From assembly GCF_003952185.1 (NCBI RefSeq), contig NZ_RXFS01000025.1:1-39376 (forward strand): a DNA stretch of 39,376 nt, in the 5' to 3' direction. Position numbers and translations under genes: made by a program. The DNA is from Variovorax sp. 679 (GTDB lineage Bacteria > Pseudomonadota > Gammaproteobacteria > Burkholderiales > Burkholderiaceae_C). Below the pieces are notes generated by a model. That model had not been told where the DNA came from and ran no database searches. It saw nothing but the letters and a program-made list of their open reading frames with translations. Positions 22,537 to 30,996 of the stretch are shown piece by piece. Within the stretch, counting starts at the first letter, position 1, and each line of letters begins with the position of its first letter.

Positions 22537-22699
22537 TTGAATCCTTTCGCGGGTGCCCGAACAAAGTCTAGCTCGCGCATTTCGCCCGATCCGCGTTTCT
22601 GCCGCAGTTCCGTCGTTTCAGGCAAGAACACGCGTGCTTTCGGCAAACGGGTCGGTGGGCCTCGGGCAGACACTGGCAGCCACCGAAAGGAACATCCCC

Positions 22700-23542
22700 A
22701 TGACCGACAGGAAAATCTGGCTCGTCACCGGCGCGGGCCGGGGGCTGGGCAGCGACATCGCCAGGGCGGCCCTGGCCGCGGGCCATGCCGTGGTGGCCAC
22801 CGGCCGCGATCCGGCGAAGGTCGCCGAGGCCATCGGCGATCACGCCAACCTGTTGAGCGTCAAGCTCGACGTCACCCAGCCTGAAGACGCGCAGGCCGCA
22901 GTGAAGGCTGCCGTCGCGAGGTTCGGACGCATCGACGTCCTGGTCAACAACGCGGGCAACTTCTACGCCGGCTTCTTCGAGGAACTGAGCCCGGAGCAGG
23001 TCCGCAGCCAGATCGAGACGCTGCTGTTCGGCCCGATGAACGTCGCGCGTGCCGTGCTGCCGGCGATGCGCCGGCAACGCTCGGGGCTGCTGCTCACCAT
23101 CTCCTCGACCGCGGGCATCTCCGGCGGAATGTTCTGCACCGCGTATGCCGCCGCGAAGTTCGGCGTCGAAGGGTGGATCGAGTCGCTTGCCCCCGAGATC
23201 GCCCCCTTCGGCATACGCACCATGCTGGTGGAGCCGGGCTTCTTTCGCACCGAGCTGCTCACCGCTGGCTCCACCACTTTCGCCGAGCCGCGCATCGACG
23301 ACTACGCCGAACGTACGCGGGAGACGGTTGCGGCCTGGAGCGGCATGAGCGGCAAGCAGGGCGGCGACCCCGCCAGGCTCGCCGACGCCATCGTGCAGTT
23401 CGCCGGACTCGAAGAGCCCCCGGCCCGATTCGCCGCAGGCGCCGATGCCGTGCAGACCTTCGAGGCCAAGGCCAAAGCGCTGCTTGCACAGGCCGACGCG
23501 CATCTCGGCCTGTCCACGTCGCTCGCCCATGAGGACGCGTAG
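22700..23542 (+). CDS. SDR-family NAD(P)-dependent oxidoreductase
   Basis: A 280-residue classical short-chain dehydrogenase. The Rossmann motif TGAGRGLG lies at about 11-18, NNAG at about 86-89, the catalytic Ser in ISSTAG (about 138-143), and Tyr-X3-Lys in YAAAKFG (about 155-161). VEPGFFRTELL follows. It should oxidise an alcohol or reduce a carbonyl with NAD(P) in the cytoplasm. ATG 22700 is chosen for the family N-terminus and GAAAGGAAC upstream. It diverges from the AraC gene and precedes the cytochrome c gene by 53 nt. The substrate cannot be read from sequence. Confidence 0.92.
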   Translation: MTDRKIWLVTGAGRGLGSDIARAALAAGHAVVATGRDPAKVAEAIGDHANLLSVKLDVTQPEDAQAAVKAAVARFGRIDVLVNNAGNFYAGFFEELSPEQVRSQIETLLFGPMNVARAVLPAMRRQRSGLLLTISSTAGISGGMFCTAYAAAKFGVEGWIESLAPEIAPFGIRTMLVEPGFFRTELLTAGSTTFAEPRIDDYAERTRETVAAWSGMSGKQGGDPARLADAIVQFAGLEEPPARFAAGADAVQTFEAKAKALLAQADAHLGLSTSLAHEDA

Positions 23543-23595
23543 TCGCGACCGCGAGCCATCGAATCAGGCAACCCGATCGACAGGATGAAACAGAA

Positions 23596-23964
23596 ATGAC
23601 CCACGACAGAAAACAGCAACGCGGCATGGCATCCGTACGGCGCTCCCTTGCCGCCTCCCTCGTCGCAGCGCTCGGCATCGGCGTGAGCATCGCGTGGCCG
23701 GCACGCGCCGTCGCCAGCCAGGCGCTCGCGCAGAAGTACGCGTGCGTCGCATGCCACCAGCCCGCGACCAAGGTGGTGGGCCCATCGTGGAAGGACATCG
23801 GCGCGAAGTACGGCGACGGCAAGGGCACGGCCGCACAGCTGGCAGCAAGCATCAAGGCCGGCAGCTCGGGCAAGTGGGGCGCGATGCCGATGCCGCCGCA
23901 AGCCCAGATTCCCGATGGCGACCTGCAGTCGCTCGCGCAGTGGGTGCTCGACGGCGCCAAGTGA
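23596..23964 (+). CDS. Periplasmic class I cytochrome c
   Basis: A 122-residue protein with a signal peptide (about 1-41, ending ARAVA) and one c-type heme site CVACH (Cys50, Cys53, His54). WGAMPMPP (about 94-101) supplies the axial Met, as in the c551/c5 type. It is probably the electron acceptor for the molybdenum hydroxylase encoded just downstream; such hydroxylases are often paired with a cytochrome. The iorA-type gene starts 34 nt after its stop, so the genes are likely co-transcribed. Confidence 0.92.
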   Translation: MTHDRKQQRGMASVRRSLAASLVAALGIGVSIAWPARAVASQALAQKYACVACHQPATKVVGPSWKDIGAKYGDGKGTAAQLAASIKAGSSGKWGAMPMPPQAQIPDGDLQSLAQWVLDGAK

Positions 23965-23998
23965 ATCCGATCCAACCAACCATCCACGAGAACCGAAT

Positions 23999-24472
23999 AT
24001 GAGCGCGCTCCACGTCAACGGCCGTGAACACACGGTCGACGCCGACCCCGGCACCCCCATCCTCTGGGCCCTGCGCGACACGCTGGGCATGACAGGCACC
24101 AAGTTCGGCTGCGGCGCCGCGCTGTGCGGCGCCTGCACCGTGCATCTGGACGACCAGGCCATCCGCTCGTGCATCACGCCGATCTCCGCCGCCGAGGGCA
24201 AGAAGATCACCACCATCGAAGCAACGACCGACGGCAGCGACCGCGTCGGTGCCGCCGTGCATGCCGCATGGGTCAGGCACGACGTGGCGCAGTGCGGCTA
24301 CTGCCAGAGCGGCCAGATCATGAGTGCGACGGCTTTTCTCAAGTCGCTGCCCAAAGGCAAGCAGCCCAGCGCGGACGAGATCGATTCGGCCATGGTCGGC
24401 AACATCTGCCGCTGCGGCACCTACGCCCGCATTCGCGCCGCCGTGGCCGATGCGGCCAAGACCCTCGCCTGA
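23999..24472 (+). CDS. iorA: Molybdenum hydroxylase small subunit, 2[2Fe-2S] (isoquinoline 1-oxidoreductase alpha-like)
   Basis: A 157-residue iron-sulfur subunit of the xanthine oxidase family. The plant-type [2Fe-2S] cluster is bound by Cys38, Cys43, Cys46 and Cys58 (CGAALCGACTV). The second cluster is bound by Cys99, Cys102, Cys137 and Cys139 (CGYCQSGQ and NICRCGTY). There is no FAD domain, as in two-subunit enzymes such as isoquinoline 1-oxidoreductase and membrane-bound aldehyde dehydrogenases. It passes electrons from the molybdenum centre, probably to the cytochrome c encoded upstream. The stop is 10 nt before the large-subunit gene. Confidence 0.93.
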   Translation: MSALHVNGREHTVDADPGTPILWALRDTLGMTGTKFGCGAALCGACTVHLDDQAIRSCITPISAAEGKKITTIEATTDGSDRVGAAVHAAWVRHDVAQCGYCQSGQIMSATAFLKSLPKGKQPSADEIDSAMVGNICRCGTYARIRAAVADAAKTLA

Positions 24473-24482
24473 AGGAGCCGCC

Positions 24483-26747
24483 ATGCTGCCCAACATCGCA
24501 AACTTCGCCGACGTCGATTACCGCGAACTGCCGCGCGCCATGCAGCGCCTGATGGCCCGGGGCCCGACCAGCGAAGCCGCCACTCTGCCTCGCCGCAGCT
24601 TCCTGAAGATGGCCGGGGCCGGCGGCTTCGCGCTCGGCGCCTTTCCTCATCTGGCCATGGCACAGGCCGATGGTGCAGCGCAGGCGTCCGGTGCACTCAA
24701 GCCGACGCAACAGCCATCGGCCTTCGTGCAGATCGCACCCAACGGCGAAGTCACCGTCACCATCAACCGGCTGGAGTTCGGCCAGGGCGTGCAGACCGGC
24801 TTGCCGATGATCCTGGCCGAAGAGCTCGATGCCGACTGGGCCCTGGTGCGCAGCCGCAATGGTTCGAGCGACGCGGCTTATGTCGACCCGCTCTTCGGCA
24901 TCCACCTGACCGGCGGCTCCAACTCCATCAAGAACAGCTTCACGCAATACCGCGAGCTGGGCGCGCGCGCCCGGGCCATGCTGCTGTCGGCGGCGGCCGC
25001 GCGCTGGAAGGTCGACGCGGCTACGCTGCGCACGCAGGCCGGCACGGTGCTGGGTCCGGGCGGGCGCAAGCTGGGCTATGGCGAACTGGCCGAAGCCGCG
25101 ATGGCGCTGCCGGTGCCAGAGAAGGTCACGCTGAAGAATCCCAAGGACTTCCGCCTCATCGGCCGGCCCACCACGCGCCTGGATGCGCGCGCCAAGAGCA
25201 GCGGCCGGCAGGACTTCGGCATCGACGTGCGGCACCCGGGCCAGCTCACGGCGGTGGTGGCGCATCCGCCGGTGTTCGGCGCCCGCCTGGCCTCGGTGGA
25301 CGACAGCGCGGCGCGCGCCGTCAAGGGCGTGAAGGCCGTGCTGCGCGTGCCGCTGGATCGCGGAGCCGAAGGCGTGGCCGTGGTGGCCGACGGCTACTGG
25401 CCGGCCAAGTTGGGCCGCGACGCGCTGAAGCTGCAGTGGGACACGGCCGCAGTCGAGAAGGTCGACACCGAAAAGCAGCTGGCCCAGTACCGCGAACTGG
25501 CCGGCCGCCCCGGCCCGCGCAAGTTCGACGCGGACATGACACCGCTGGCCACCGCGCCCCGGCAACTGGAGGCCGAATTCGTCTTCCCCTACCTGGCCCA
25601 TGCACCCATGGAGCCGGAGAACTGCACCGTCAAGCTGTCGAACGGGCGCGCCGAGCTGTGGGTCGGCACCCAGTGCGCCGGGCTGGACGCCGCCGCCGCC
25701 GCGCGCGCGCTGGGCCTCGAGCCCGAGCAGGTGATCGTGCATGTGCAGATGGCGGGCGGCGGCTTCGGCCGGCGTTTCGTGGGCACGAGCGACTTCGTGG
25801 TCGAGGCCTGCGAGATCGCCAAGGCCGCGCGCGCCGCCGGCCTGAGTGCGCCGGTGCGCCTGCTGTGGAGCCGCGAGGACGACATCAAGGGCGGCTACTA
25901 CCGCCCCATGCACCTGCACCGCGCCCGCATCGGTTTCGACGAGCGCGGAAAGGTACTGGCCTGGGACCACGTCATCGTGGGCCAGTCCATCACCACGGGC
26001 ACGGTGTTCGGGCAGTTCCAGGTGAAGGACGGCATCGACGCCACGGCCACCGAGGGCATGCGCGACCCGTATCCGGTGCCGATGCGCCTCGCGGTGCATC
26101 ACCCGCAGGTCAACGTGCCCGTGCTGTGGTGGCGCAGCGTGGGTTCCACCCACACCGCCTTCGTCATGGAGACCTTGATCGACGAGATCGCCCGCAGCAC
26201 GAAGCAGGACCCGGTGGCCTACCGGATGCAGCTCTTCGGCGACAAGCACCCGCGCCATCGCGCCGCGCTGCAACTGGCCGTGGACAAGAGCGGCTACGGC
26301 AAGAAGCAGCTGCCGGACGGCCGTGCCTGGGGCGTCGCCGTGCACGAGTCATTCGAATCCGTGGTGGCCTACGTGGTGGAAGCCTCGGTCAAGGACGGCC
26401 AGCCGGTGCTGCATCGCGTCACCGGCGGCGTGCACTGCAACCTGGCGGTCAACCCGCGCAGCGTGGAAGCACAGGTGCAGGGCGCGGCCGTGATGGGGCT
26501 GTCGATGTGCCTGTCCGGTGGCGCCATCACCTTGAAGGACGGCGTCGTGCAGCAGGGCAACTTCGGTGACTTCACCGTGGCGCGCATCACCAACGTGCCG
26601 GAGTTCGATGTCCACATCGTGCCCAGCGCCGATGCGCCCACCGGCATGGGCGAGCCCGGCCTGCCGCCGCTGGCCCCCGCGTTCGCCAACGCCATCGCGC
26701 GGCTGACGGGCAAGCCCTTGCGCCAGCTTCCCTTCAACCTGGCCTGA
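24483..26747 (+). CDS. iorB: Molybdenum hydroxylase large subunit (isoquinoline 1-oxidoreductase beta-like)
   Basis: A 754-residue molybdopterin-binding subunit. A twin-arginine signal LPRRSFLKMAGAGGFALG lies at about 35-52 after an unusually long N-terminal region, so export of the folded holoenzyme is expected. The cofactor motif GGGFGRRF lies at about 425-432. The catalytic glutamate is Glu724 in MGEPGLPPLAP. The fold is duplicated, as in single-chain IorB proteins. It should hydroxylate an N-heterocycle or oxidise an aldehyde using water. AAGGAG precedes the ATG. No XdhC-type maturation factor is adjacent. The exact substrate is unknown. Confidence 0.92.
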   Translation: MLPNIANFADVDYRELPRAMQRLMARGPTSEAATLPRRSFLKMAGAGGFALGAFPHLAMAQADGAAQASGALKPTQQPSAFVQIAPNGEVTVTINRLEFGQGVQTGLPMILAEELDADWALVRSRNGSSDAAYVDPLFGIHLTGGSNSIKNSFTQYRELGARARAMLLSAAAARWKVDAATLRTQAGTVLGPGGRKLGYGELAEAAMALPVPEKVTLKNPKDFRLIGRPTTRLDARAKSSGRQDFGIDVRHPGQLTAVVAHPPVFGARLASVDDSAARAVKGVKAVLRVPLDRGAEGVAVVADGYWPAKLGRDALKLQWDTAAVEKVDTEKQLAQYRELAGRPGPRKFDADMTPLATAPRQLEAEFVFPYLAHAPMEPENCTVKLSNGRAELWVGTQCAGLDAAAAARALGLEPEQVIVHVQMAGGGFGRRFVGTSDFVVEACEIAKAARAAGLSAPVRLLWSREDDIKGGYYRPMHLHRARIGFDERGKVLAWDHVIVGQSITTGTVFGQFQVKDGIDATATEGMRDPYPVPMRLAVHHPQVNVPVLWWRSVGSTHTAFVMETLIDEIARSTKQDPVAYRMQLFGDKHPRHRAALQLAVDKSGYGKKQLPDGRAWGVAVHESFESVVAYVVEASVKDGQPVLHRVTGGVHCNLAVNPRSVEAQVQGAAVMGLSMCLSGGAITLKDGVVQQGNFGDFTVARITNVPEFDVHIVPSADAPTGMGEPGLPPLAPAFANAIARLTGKPLRQLPFNLA

Positions 26748-26767
26748 AGGCGGTGCCTTCAGGCACC
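26744..26767. other. Overlapping hairpins between convergent genes
   Basis: Two mutually exclusive stems overlap here. CTGAAGG/CCTTCAG (26744-26750 with 26756-26762) includes the stop codon of the large-subunit gene. GGTGCC/GGCACC around TTCA (26752-26767) is the alternative. They fill the 21-bp gap between convergent genes. There is no T-tract on either strand. They may slow readthrough in both directions. Confidence 0.5.
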
Positions 26768-26768
26768 T

Positions 26769-27170
26769 TCAGTCGAGCACCAGCTGCGTCTGCGTGACGA
26801 CAGCGCACAGCTTGCCGTCGGCATTGGTGACGGTGGTCTGCCACACCTGCGTCGTGCGTCCGCGATGCAGCGCCACGCTGGTGCCGGTGACTGTCGTGCC
26901 GACGCGCGCGCCGGCGATGAACTTGGTGCTCGAGTCGGTCGTCGTCGTGCGCTTGCCCTCGGGCAGGTTGACGATGGTGCCGACCGCGCCGAGCGTGTCG
27001 GCGAATGCCATGTAGGCGCCGCCATGGAGGATGCCGCCGGCGGTGCACAGATCGGGCCGCACCTCCATCTGCGCGACCACGCGCTCGGGCGCGAGCTCTG
27101 TGAGCCGCACGCCCATGAGGCCGGGGAAGATCGTGTCCAGCAGTTTCTGCATCGTGGCGATGTCGGGCAT
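26769..27170 (-). CDS. PaaI-type hotdog-fold thioesterase
   Basis: A 133-residue hotdog protein with the family signature GGILHGGAYMAFADTLGAVG (about 45-64). His49-Gly-Gly and Asp58 are the likely catalytic elements, as in PaaI/YbgC-like acyl-CoA thioesterases. AAGGAG precedes ATG 27170. It hydrolyses acyl- or aryl-CoA thioesters in the cytoplasm; the substrate is unknown. It is the last gene of a minus-strand run after the racemase-like and MFS genes, 44 nt apart, so co-transcription is likely. Confidence 0.88.
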   Translation of the reverse strand: MPDIATMQKLLDTIFPGLMGVRLTELAPERVVAQMEVRPDLCTAGGILHGGAYMAFADTLGAVGTIVNLPEGKRTTTTDSSTKFIAGARVGTTVTGTSVALHRGRTTQVWQTTVTNADGKLCAVVTQTQLVLD

Positions 27171-27214
27171 GAATGTCTCCTTGGTTCTCGTGGCAATCCG
27201 ATGCTTGTGAAGGC

Positions 27215-27913
27215 TCAGCGGGCGGCCGTTGCGCGTCGCAGTGCCGCACGCGCGAGCAGGCGCGTGGAGTCGAGCGTGGGAAGCGCCGAGTTGCCGTCGT
27301 TCAGCACCAGCGGCAGTTCGGTGCAGCCCAGCACCACGGCATCGCAGCCGCGCGACTTCAGGCCGTCGATCATCCCTTGCAGCACCTCGGTGGACTCGGG
27401 CTGGATCACGCCGCGCACCAGCTCGTCCATGATGATGCGGCCCATCGTGGCACGCTCTTCGGCATTGGGGCGCACGGCTTCCAGGCCGGCGGCCGACAGC
27501 GCCTGCGGATAGACCTCGCTGTTCACCAGCCAGTGCGTGCCCAGCACGCCCACGCTGCGGAATCCCCGCGACACCGCTTCCGCCGCGACCACCTCGGCGA
27601 TGTGCAGCCACGGCAGCGGCGACTGCGGCAGCACCAGGTGCATCGCCTGGTGGATGGTGTTGTCGGGGCAGATGAGGAAGTCAGTGCCGGCCGCCGCGAG
27701 CTTGCGCGCCGACGACAGCATCAGCTGCGCGACGCCATCGATGTCGTTGTCATCGAGGCAATCCACATACGCCGCGAGCGAATGCGTGTGCATCGAGACT
27801 TCGGGATGCGCATGGGCCTGGCCCATGTGGCTGGCGCCTTCGACGCACAGCGTGCGATAGCAGAGCGCAGCGCCTTCGGCCGAACAGCCGACGATGCCGA
27901 TATGAAGTGGCAT
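27215..27913 (-). CDS. Aspartate/glutamate racemase-family protein
   Basis: A 232-residue protein of the Asp/Glu/hydantoin racemase superfamily: GIVGCSAEG at the N-terminus, ICPDNTIHQ (81-89) and VLGCTELPLV (194-203). In two-base racemases the residue before Asn-Thr is often Cys. Here it is Asp84, while the second Cys (Cys197) is kept. One-cysteine members include decarboxylases and isomerases, so the reaction may not be racemisation. CGGAGA precedes the ATG. It lies 39 nt after the MFS gene. Confidence 0.85.
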   Translation of the reverse strand: MPLHIGIVGCSAEGAALCYRTLCVEGASHMGQAHAHPEVSMHTHSLAAYVDCLDDNDIDGVAQLMLSSARKLAAAGTDFLICPDNTIHQAMHLVLPQSPLPWLHIAEVVAAEAVSRGFRSVGVLGTHWLVNSEVYPQALSAAGLEAVRPNAEERATMGRIIMDELVRGVIQPESTEVLQGMIDGLKSRGCDAVVLGCTELPLVLNDGNSALPTLDSTRLLARAALRRATAAR

Positions 27914-27952
27914 GAAGCAAATCTCCGTCAGGGAAAGCAGCGGAAGATGTTC

Positions 27953-29371
27953 TCACGACCTCCGCGACACCGCCATGCCCGCCTGGCGGTCGAGCCGCAG
28001 CGTCATCAGCGTCGCAATGACCATCAGCAGGCCGACCACGTACCAGGCGTGCCGGAAGTCCGCGAGCTCCACCGCCGGCGCGCCGCGCAATGCCTGCGAC
28101 GCGCCGAGCACCATCGCGCCCAGCGCCACGCCGAGCGCGAGCGACACCTGCTGCAGCATCGTGCCGAGCGTGCTCGCACTTGCGCGGGTCTCGTCGGGCA
28201 CGTCGGCAAAGGCCAGCGTGGTGATGGCGGTGAAGTTCATCGAGCGCGCCATGCCCGCCACGAAGAGCAGCACGCACATCAGCGGCAGCGGGGCGCCCGG
28301 CGACAGCAGCCCGCAGCCGAACAGCGTGGCAGCGCAGATCGCGCCGTTCACCGTGAGCACGCGGCGAAAGCCGAAGCGCCGCAGCACTGCCGTGGTGGCG
28401 CTCTTCATCACGAGGTTGCCCGCCATGTACACCAGCAGCATCGAGCCCGCCTGGAAGGCGCTCATGCCGAAGCCGATCTGGAACATCAGCGGCAGCAGGA
28501 AGGGCGAGGCGTTGATCGCGACGCGCGAAATGAAGCCGGCCGTTGCGGTGGCCAGCGCGTAGGTCGGCACCGCCAGCGCGCGCAGGTCGAGCAGGGGCGT
28601 TGCCACGCGCCGCGCATGGCGCACCGCAGCGGCCGCCGCGATGGCGCCGGCGGCCAGCAAGCCGAGCGTGACGGCCGAGCCCGGCTGCGGACCGCCCAGT
28701 CGCGTGAGGCCCTCGACCAGCGCGGCCAGCGCGATGGCGGTGAGCACGAAGCCGGTGGCGTCGAAGCGCACCGGGGCCGCGTCGGCCCGGCGCGGAAAGA
28801 GCCGCATCACCAGCCACAGGCCCACGAGACCCAGAGGCACGTTCAGCAGGAAGATCCAGCGCCATGAGGCATGCGTGGCGATGAGCCCGCCCAGCGGCGG
28901 ACCGATCACCGGCGCGATGAGCCCCGGCCAGGTGATGGTGCCGATGGCCTCGATCAGCCGGTGCTTCGGCGTCTCGCGCAGCACCACGAGCCGGCCCACC
29001 GGCGACATGAAGGCCGCCGCCGCACCCTGCAGCACGCGCGCGGCCACGAACACCTCGAAGCTGGGCGCGAGCCCGCAGGCGAGCGATGCCAGGGTGAAGG
29101 TGCCGACCGCCAGCGCGAACACCCGCCGCGCGCCGAAGCGCCCCGCGCACCAGCCCGCCGCCGGCACCAGCGCCGCCATCGCGATCAGGTAGACGGTGAC
29201 GCCCAGGCTCGCGTCGAGCGCCCCGATGCCGAAGCCGGCCCCGATGGCCGGCAGCGCCGTGACGATGACGGTGGCGTCCAGCGTCTCCATGAAGAAAGCC
29301 GCCGCCACCGTGAGCGCGATGCGCTTCGAGGCGCTTTCCGTGGCCTCCGGCGGCCGGGCGTTGTCGTTCAT
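27953..29371 (-). CDS. MFS transporter, DHA2 (EmrB/QacA-like) family
   Basis: A 472-residue inner-membrane protein with about 14 predicted helices. It has the DHA2 helix-1 signature METLDATVIVTALPAIGAGF (about 28-47), the loop motif GWCAGRFGARRVF (about 73-85), the RVLQGAAAAFMSP segment, and GTITWPGLIAPVIGPPLGG, an antiporter-type motif C. Proteins of this group export drugs or metabolites by proton antiport. It heads the minus-strand group with the racemase-like and thioesterase genes and diverges from dctA across 250 bp. Substrate unknown. Confidence 0.9.
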   Translation of the reverse strand: MNDNARPPEATESASKRIALTVAAAFFMETLDATVIVTALPAIGAGFGIGALDASLGVTVYLIAMAALVPAAGWCAGRFGARRVFALAVGTFTLASLACGLAPSFEVFVAARVLQGAAAAFMSPVGRLVVLRETPKHRLIEAIGTITWPGLIAPVIGPPLGGLIATHASWRWIFLLNVPLGLVGLWLVMRLFPRRADAAPVRFDATGFVLTAIALAALVEGLTRLGGPQPGSAVTLGLLAAGAIAAAAAVRHARRVATPLLDLRALAVPTYALATATAGFISRVAINASPFLLPLMFQIGFGMSAFQAGSMLLVYMAGNLVMKSATTAVLRRFGFRRVLTVNGAICAATLFGCGLLSPGAPLPLMCVLLFVAGMARSMNFTAITTLAFADVPDETRASASTLGTMLQQVSLALGVALGAMVLGASQALRGAPAVELADFRHAWYVVGLLMVIATLMTLRLDRQAGMAVSRRS

Positions 29372-29399
29372 GGCGCCGAGTCTGACACTGCCGCAGGCC

Positions 29400-29434
29400 T
29401 AGGGTTTACCCCTATCCGGCGATCCGGCGGATCG
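29400..29434. promoter_or_regulatory. Two dyads: candidate upstream activator or operator sites
   Basis: TAGGG-N5-CCCTA (29400-29414) and CGATCCG-G-CGGATCG (29420-29434) are perfect inverted repeats lying side by side. They sit about 110-145 bp upstream of the sigma-54 promoter of dctA, a normal distance for enhancer-bound activators such as DctD. They also lie 28 bp upstream of the divergent MFS start, so they could instead control that gene. Confidence 0.45.
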
Positions 29435-29543
29435 GACGGGCAGGGCCCGCGCCATCCGGATCGTCGGCGGGGCGTGTCTGGCACGGTCATGAAAAGCCTC
29501 GTGAAATCAACGACTTAACCCACCTTCGGTGCTGTGCCGGCCG

Positions 29544-29559
29544 TGGCATGTCGATTGCT
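29544..29559 (+). promoter_or_regulatory. Sigma-54 (-24/-12) promoter of dctA
   Basis: TGGCATGTCGATTGCT matches the sigma-54 consensus TGGCAC-N5-TTGCA, with the required 10 nt between the GG and GC dinucleotides. Transcription would start near 29570, about 50 nt before the dctA ATG. DctA is known to be controlled by sigma-54 and DctD in other proteobacteria, and dctD is nearby, so the match is well supported. Confidence 0.85.
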
Positions 29560-29621
29560 GAACCACCGGGCCGGCCGCGCGCCTCCGATGCGGGGTTTGG
29601 CCACGAACTGGAGACAAACCG

Positions 29622-30986
29622 ATGAGCCACCCCGTGGAACACACCACCGCCCCCAAGCCTTTCTACAAATCCCTGTACTTCCAGGTCATCACGGCCATCG
29701 TGCTCGGGGTGCTCCTGGGGCACTTCTATCCCGACACCGGCGCCGCGATGAAGCCGCTGGGCGACGGCTTCATCAAGCTGATCAAGATGATCATCGCGCC
29801 GATCATCTTCTGCACGGTGGTGGTCGGCATCGCCGGCATGGAGGACATGAAGAAGGTCGGCAAGACCGGCGGCATGGCGCTGCTGTATTTCGAGATCGTG
29901 AGCAGCATCGCGCTGATCGTGGGGCTCGTGCTGGTCAACGTGCTCAAGCCCGGCGCGGGCATGAACGTCGACGTGACCCAGCTCGACACCAAGAGCATCG
30001 CGGCCTACACCGGCCCGGGCAAGATGCAGAGCACGACCGACTTCCTGCTCAACATCATTCCCAACACGGTGGTCGACGCCTTCGCCAAGGGCGAGATCCT
30101 GCAGGTGCTGATGATCGCGGTGCTGTTCGGCTTTGCGCTGCACCGCTTCGGCGGCCGCGGCACGCTGGTGTTCGACATGATCGAGAAGGGCTCGCACGTG
30201 CTCTTCGTGATCGTGGGCTACATCATGAAGGTCGCGCCCATCGGCGCCTTCGGCGCGATGGCCTTCACCATCGGCAAGTACGGCGTGAGCTCGCTGCTGC
30301 AGCTCGGCCAGCTGATGGCCACCTTCTACGCAACCTGCCTGCTGTTCATCTTCGTGGTGCTGGGGCTCATCGCGCGCTTCCACGGGTTCAGCATCTGGAA
30401 GTTCATCAAGTACATCAAGGAAGAACTGCTGATCGTGCTGGGCACCTCGTCGAGCGAATCGGTGCTGCCGCGCATGATGGCCAAGATGGAGAACCTGGGC
30501 GCGAAGAAGTCGGTGGTGGGCCTCGTGATTCCGACCGGCTACTCGTTCAACCTCGACGGCACTTCCATCTACCTGACGATGGCGGCGGTGTTCATCGCGC
30601 AGGCCACCAACACCGACATGACGCTCACGCAGCAGCTCACGCTGCTGGCGGTGCTGCTGCTGACCTCGAAGGGCGCGGCGGGCGTCACGGGCAGCGGCTT
30701 CATCGTGCTGGCGGCCACGCTGTCGGCCGTGGGCCACGTGCCGGTGGCGGGACTGGCGCTGATTCTGGGCATCGACCGCTTCATGTCTGAAGCCCGCGCG
30801 CTGACCAACCTGATCGGCAACGGCGTCGCCACCATCGTGGTCGCCAAGTGGACCGGCGATCTCGACACCGTGCGCATGAACCAGCACCTGAACCAGGAAA
30901 GCCCGGCCGAGGCCAACGAGCCCGAACTCGTGCTCGACGCCACCGAGGCGCACATGTCCGGCGGCTCCGCGCGTCAGGCTTCCTGA
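29622..30986 (+). CDS. dctA: DctA, C4-dicarboxylate:cation symporter
   Basis: DctA imports succinate, fumarate and malate with protons or sodium across the inner membrane. The 454-residue protein belongs to the DAACS/SLC1 family. Segments include YFQVITAIVLGVLLGHFYP, KMIIAPIIFCTVVVGIA, the serine-rich re-entrant loop GTSSSESVLP (about 275-284), GYSFNLDGTSIYL (about 306-318, binding-site motif) and GTS/GVTGSGF further on. GGAG 8 nt before the ATG sets the start. A sigma-54 promoter lies upstream and dctB-dctD follow on the same strand. Confidence 0.97.
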   Translation: MSHPVEHTTAPKPFYKSLYFQVITAIVLGVLLGHFYPDTGAAMKPLGDGFIKLIKMIIAPIIFCTVVVGIAGMEDMKKVGKTGGMALLYFEIVSSIALIVGLVLVNVLKPGAGMNVDVTQLDTKSIAAYTGPGKMQSTTDFLLNIIPNTVVDAFAKGEILQVLMIAVLFGFALHRFGGRGTLVFDMIEKGSHVLFVIVGYIMKVAPIGAFGAMAFTIGKYGVSSLLQLGQLMATFYATCLLFIFVVLGLIARFHGFSIWKFIKYIKEELLIVLGTSSSESVLPRMMAKMENLGAKKSVVGLVIPTGYSFNLDGTSIYLTMAAVFIAQATNTDMTLTQQLTLLAVLLLTSKGAAGVTGSGFIVLAATLSAVGHVPVAGLALILGIDRFMSEARALTNLIGNGVATIVVAKWTGDLDTVRMNQHLNQESPAEANEPELVLDATEAHMSGGSARQAS

Positions 30987-30996
30987 TCCTCCCTCC

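Noticed and set aside
29480..29494. Second sigma-54 promoter near TGGCACGGTCATGAA
   Set aside because: The -24 half is perfect but the -12 GC is missing at the required spacing.
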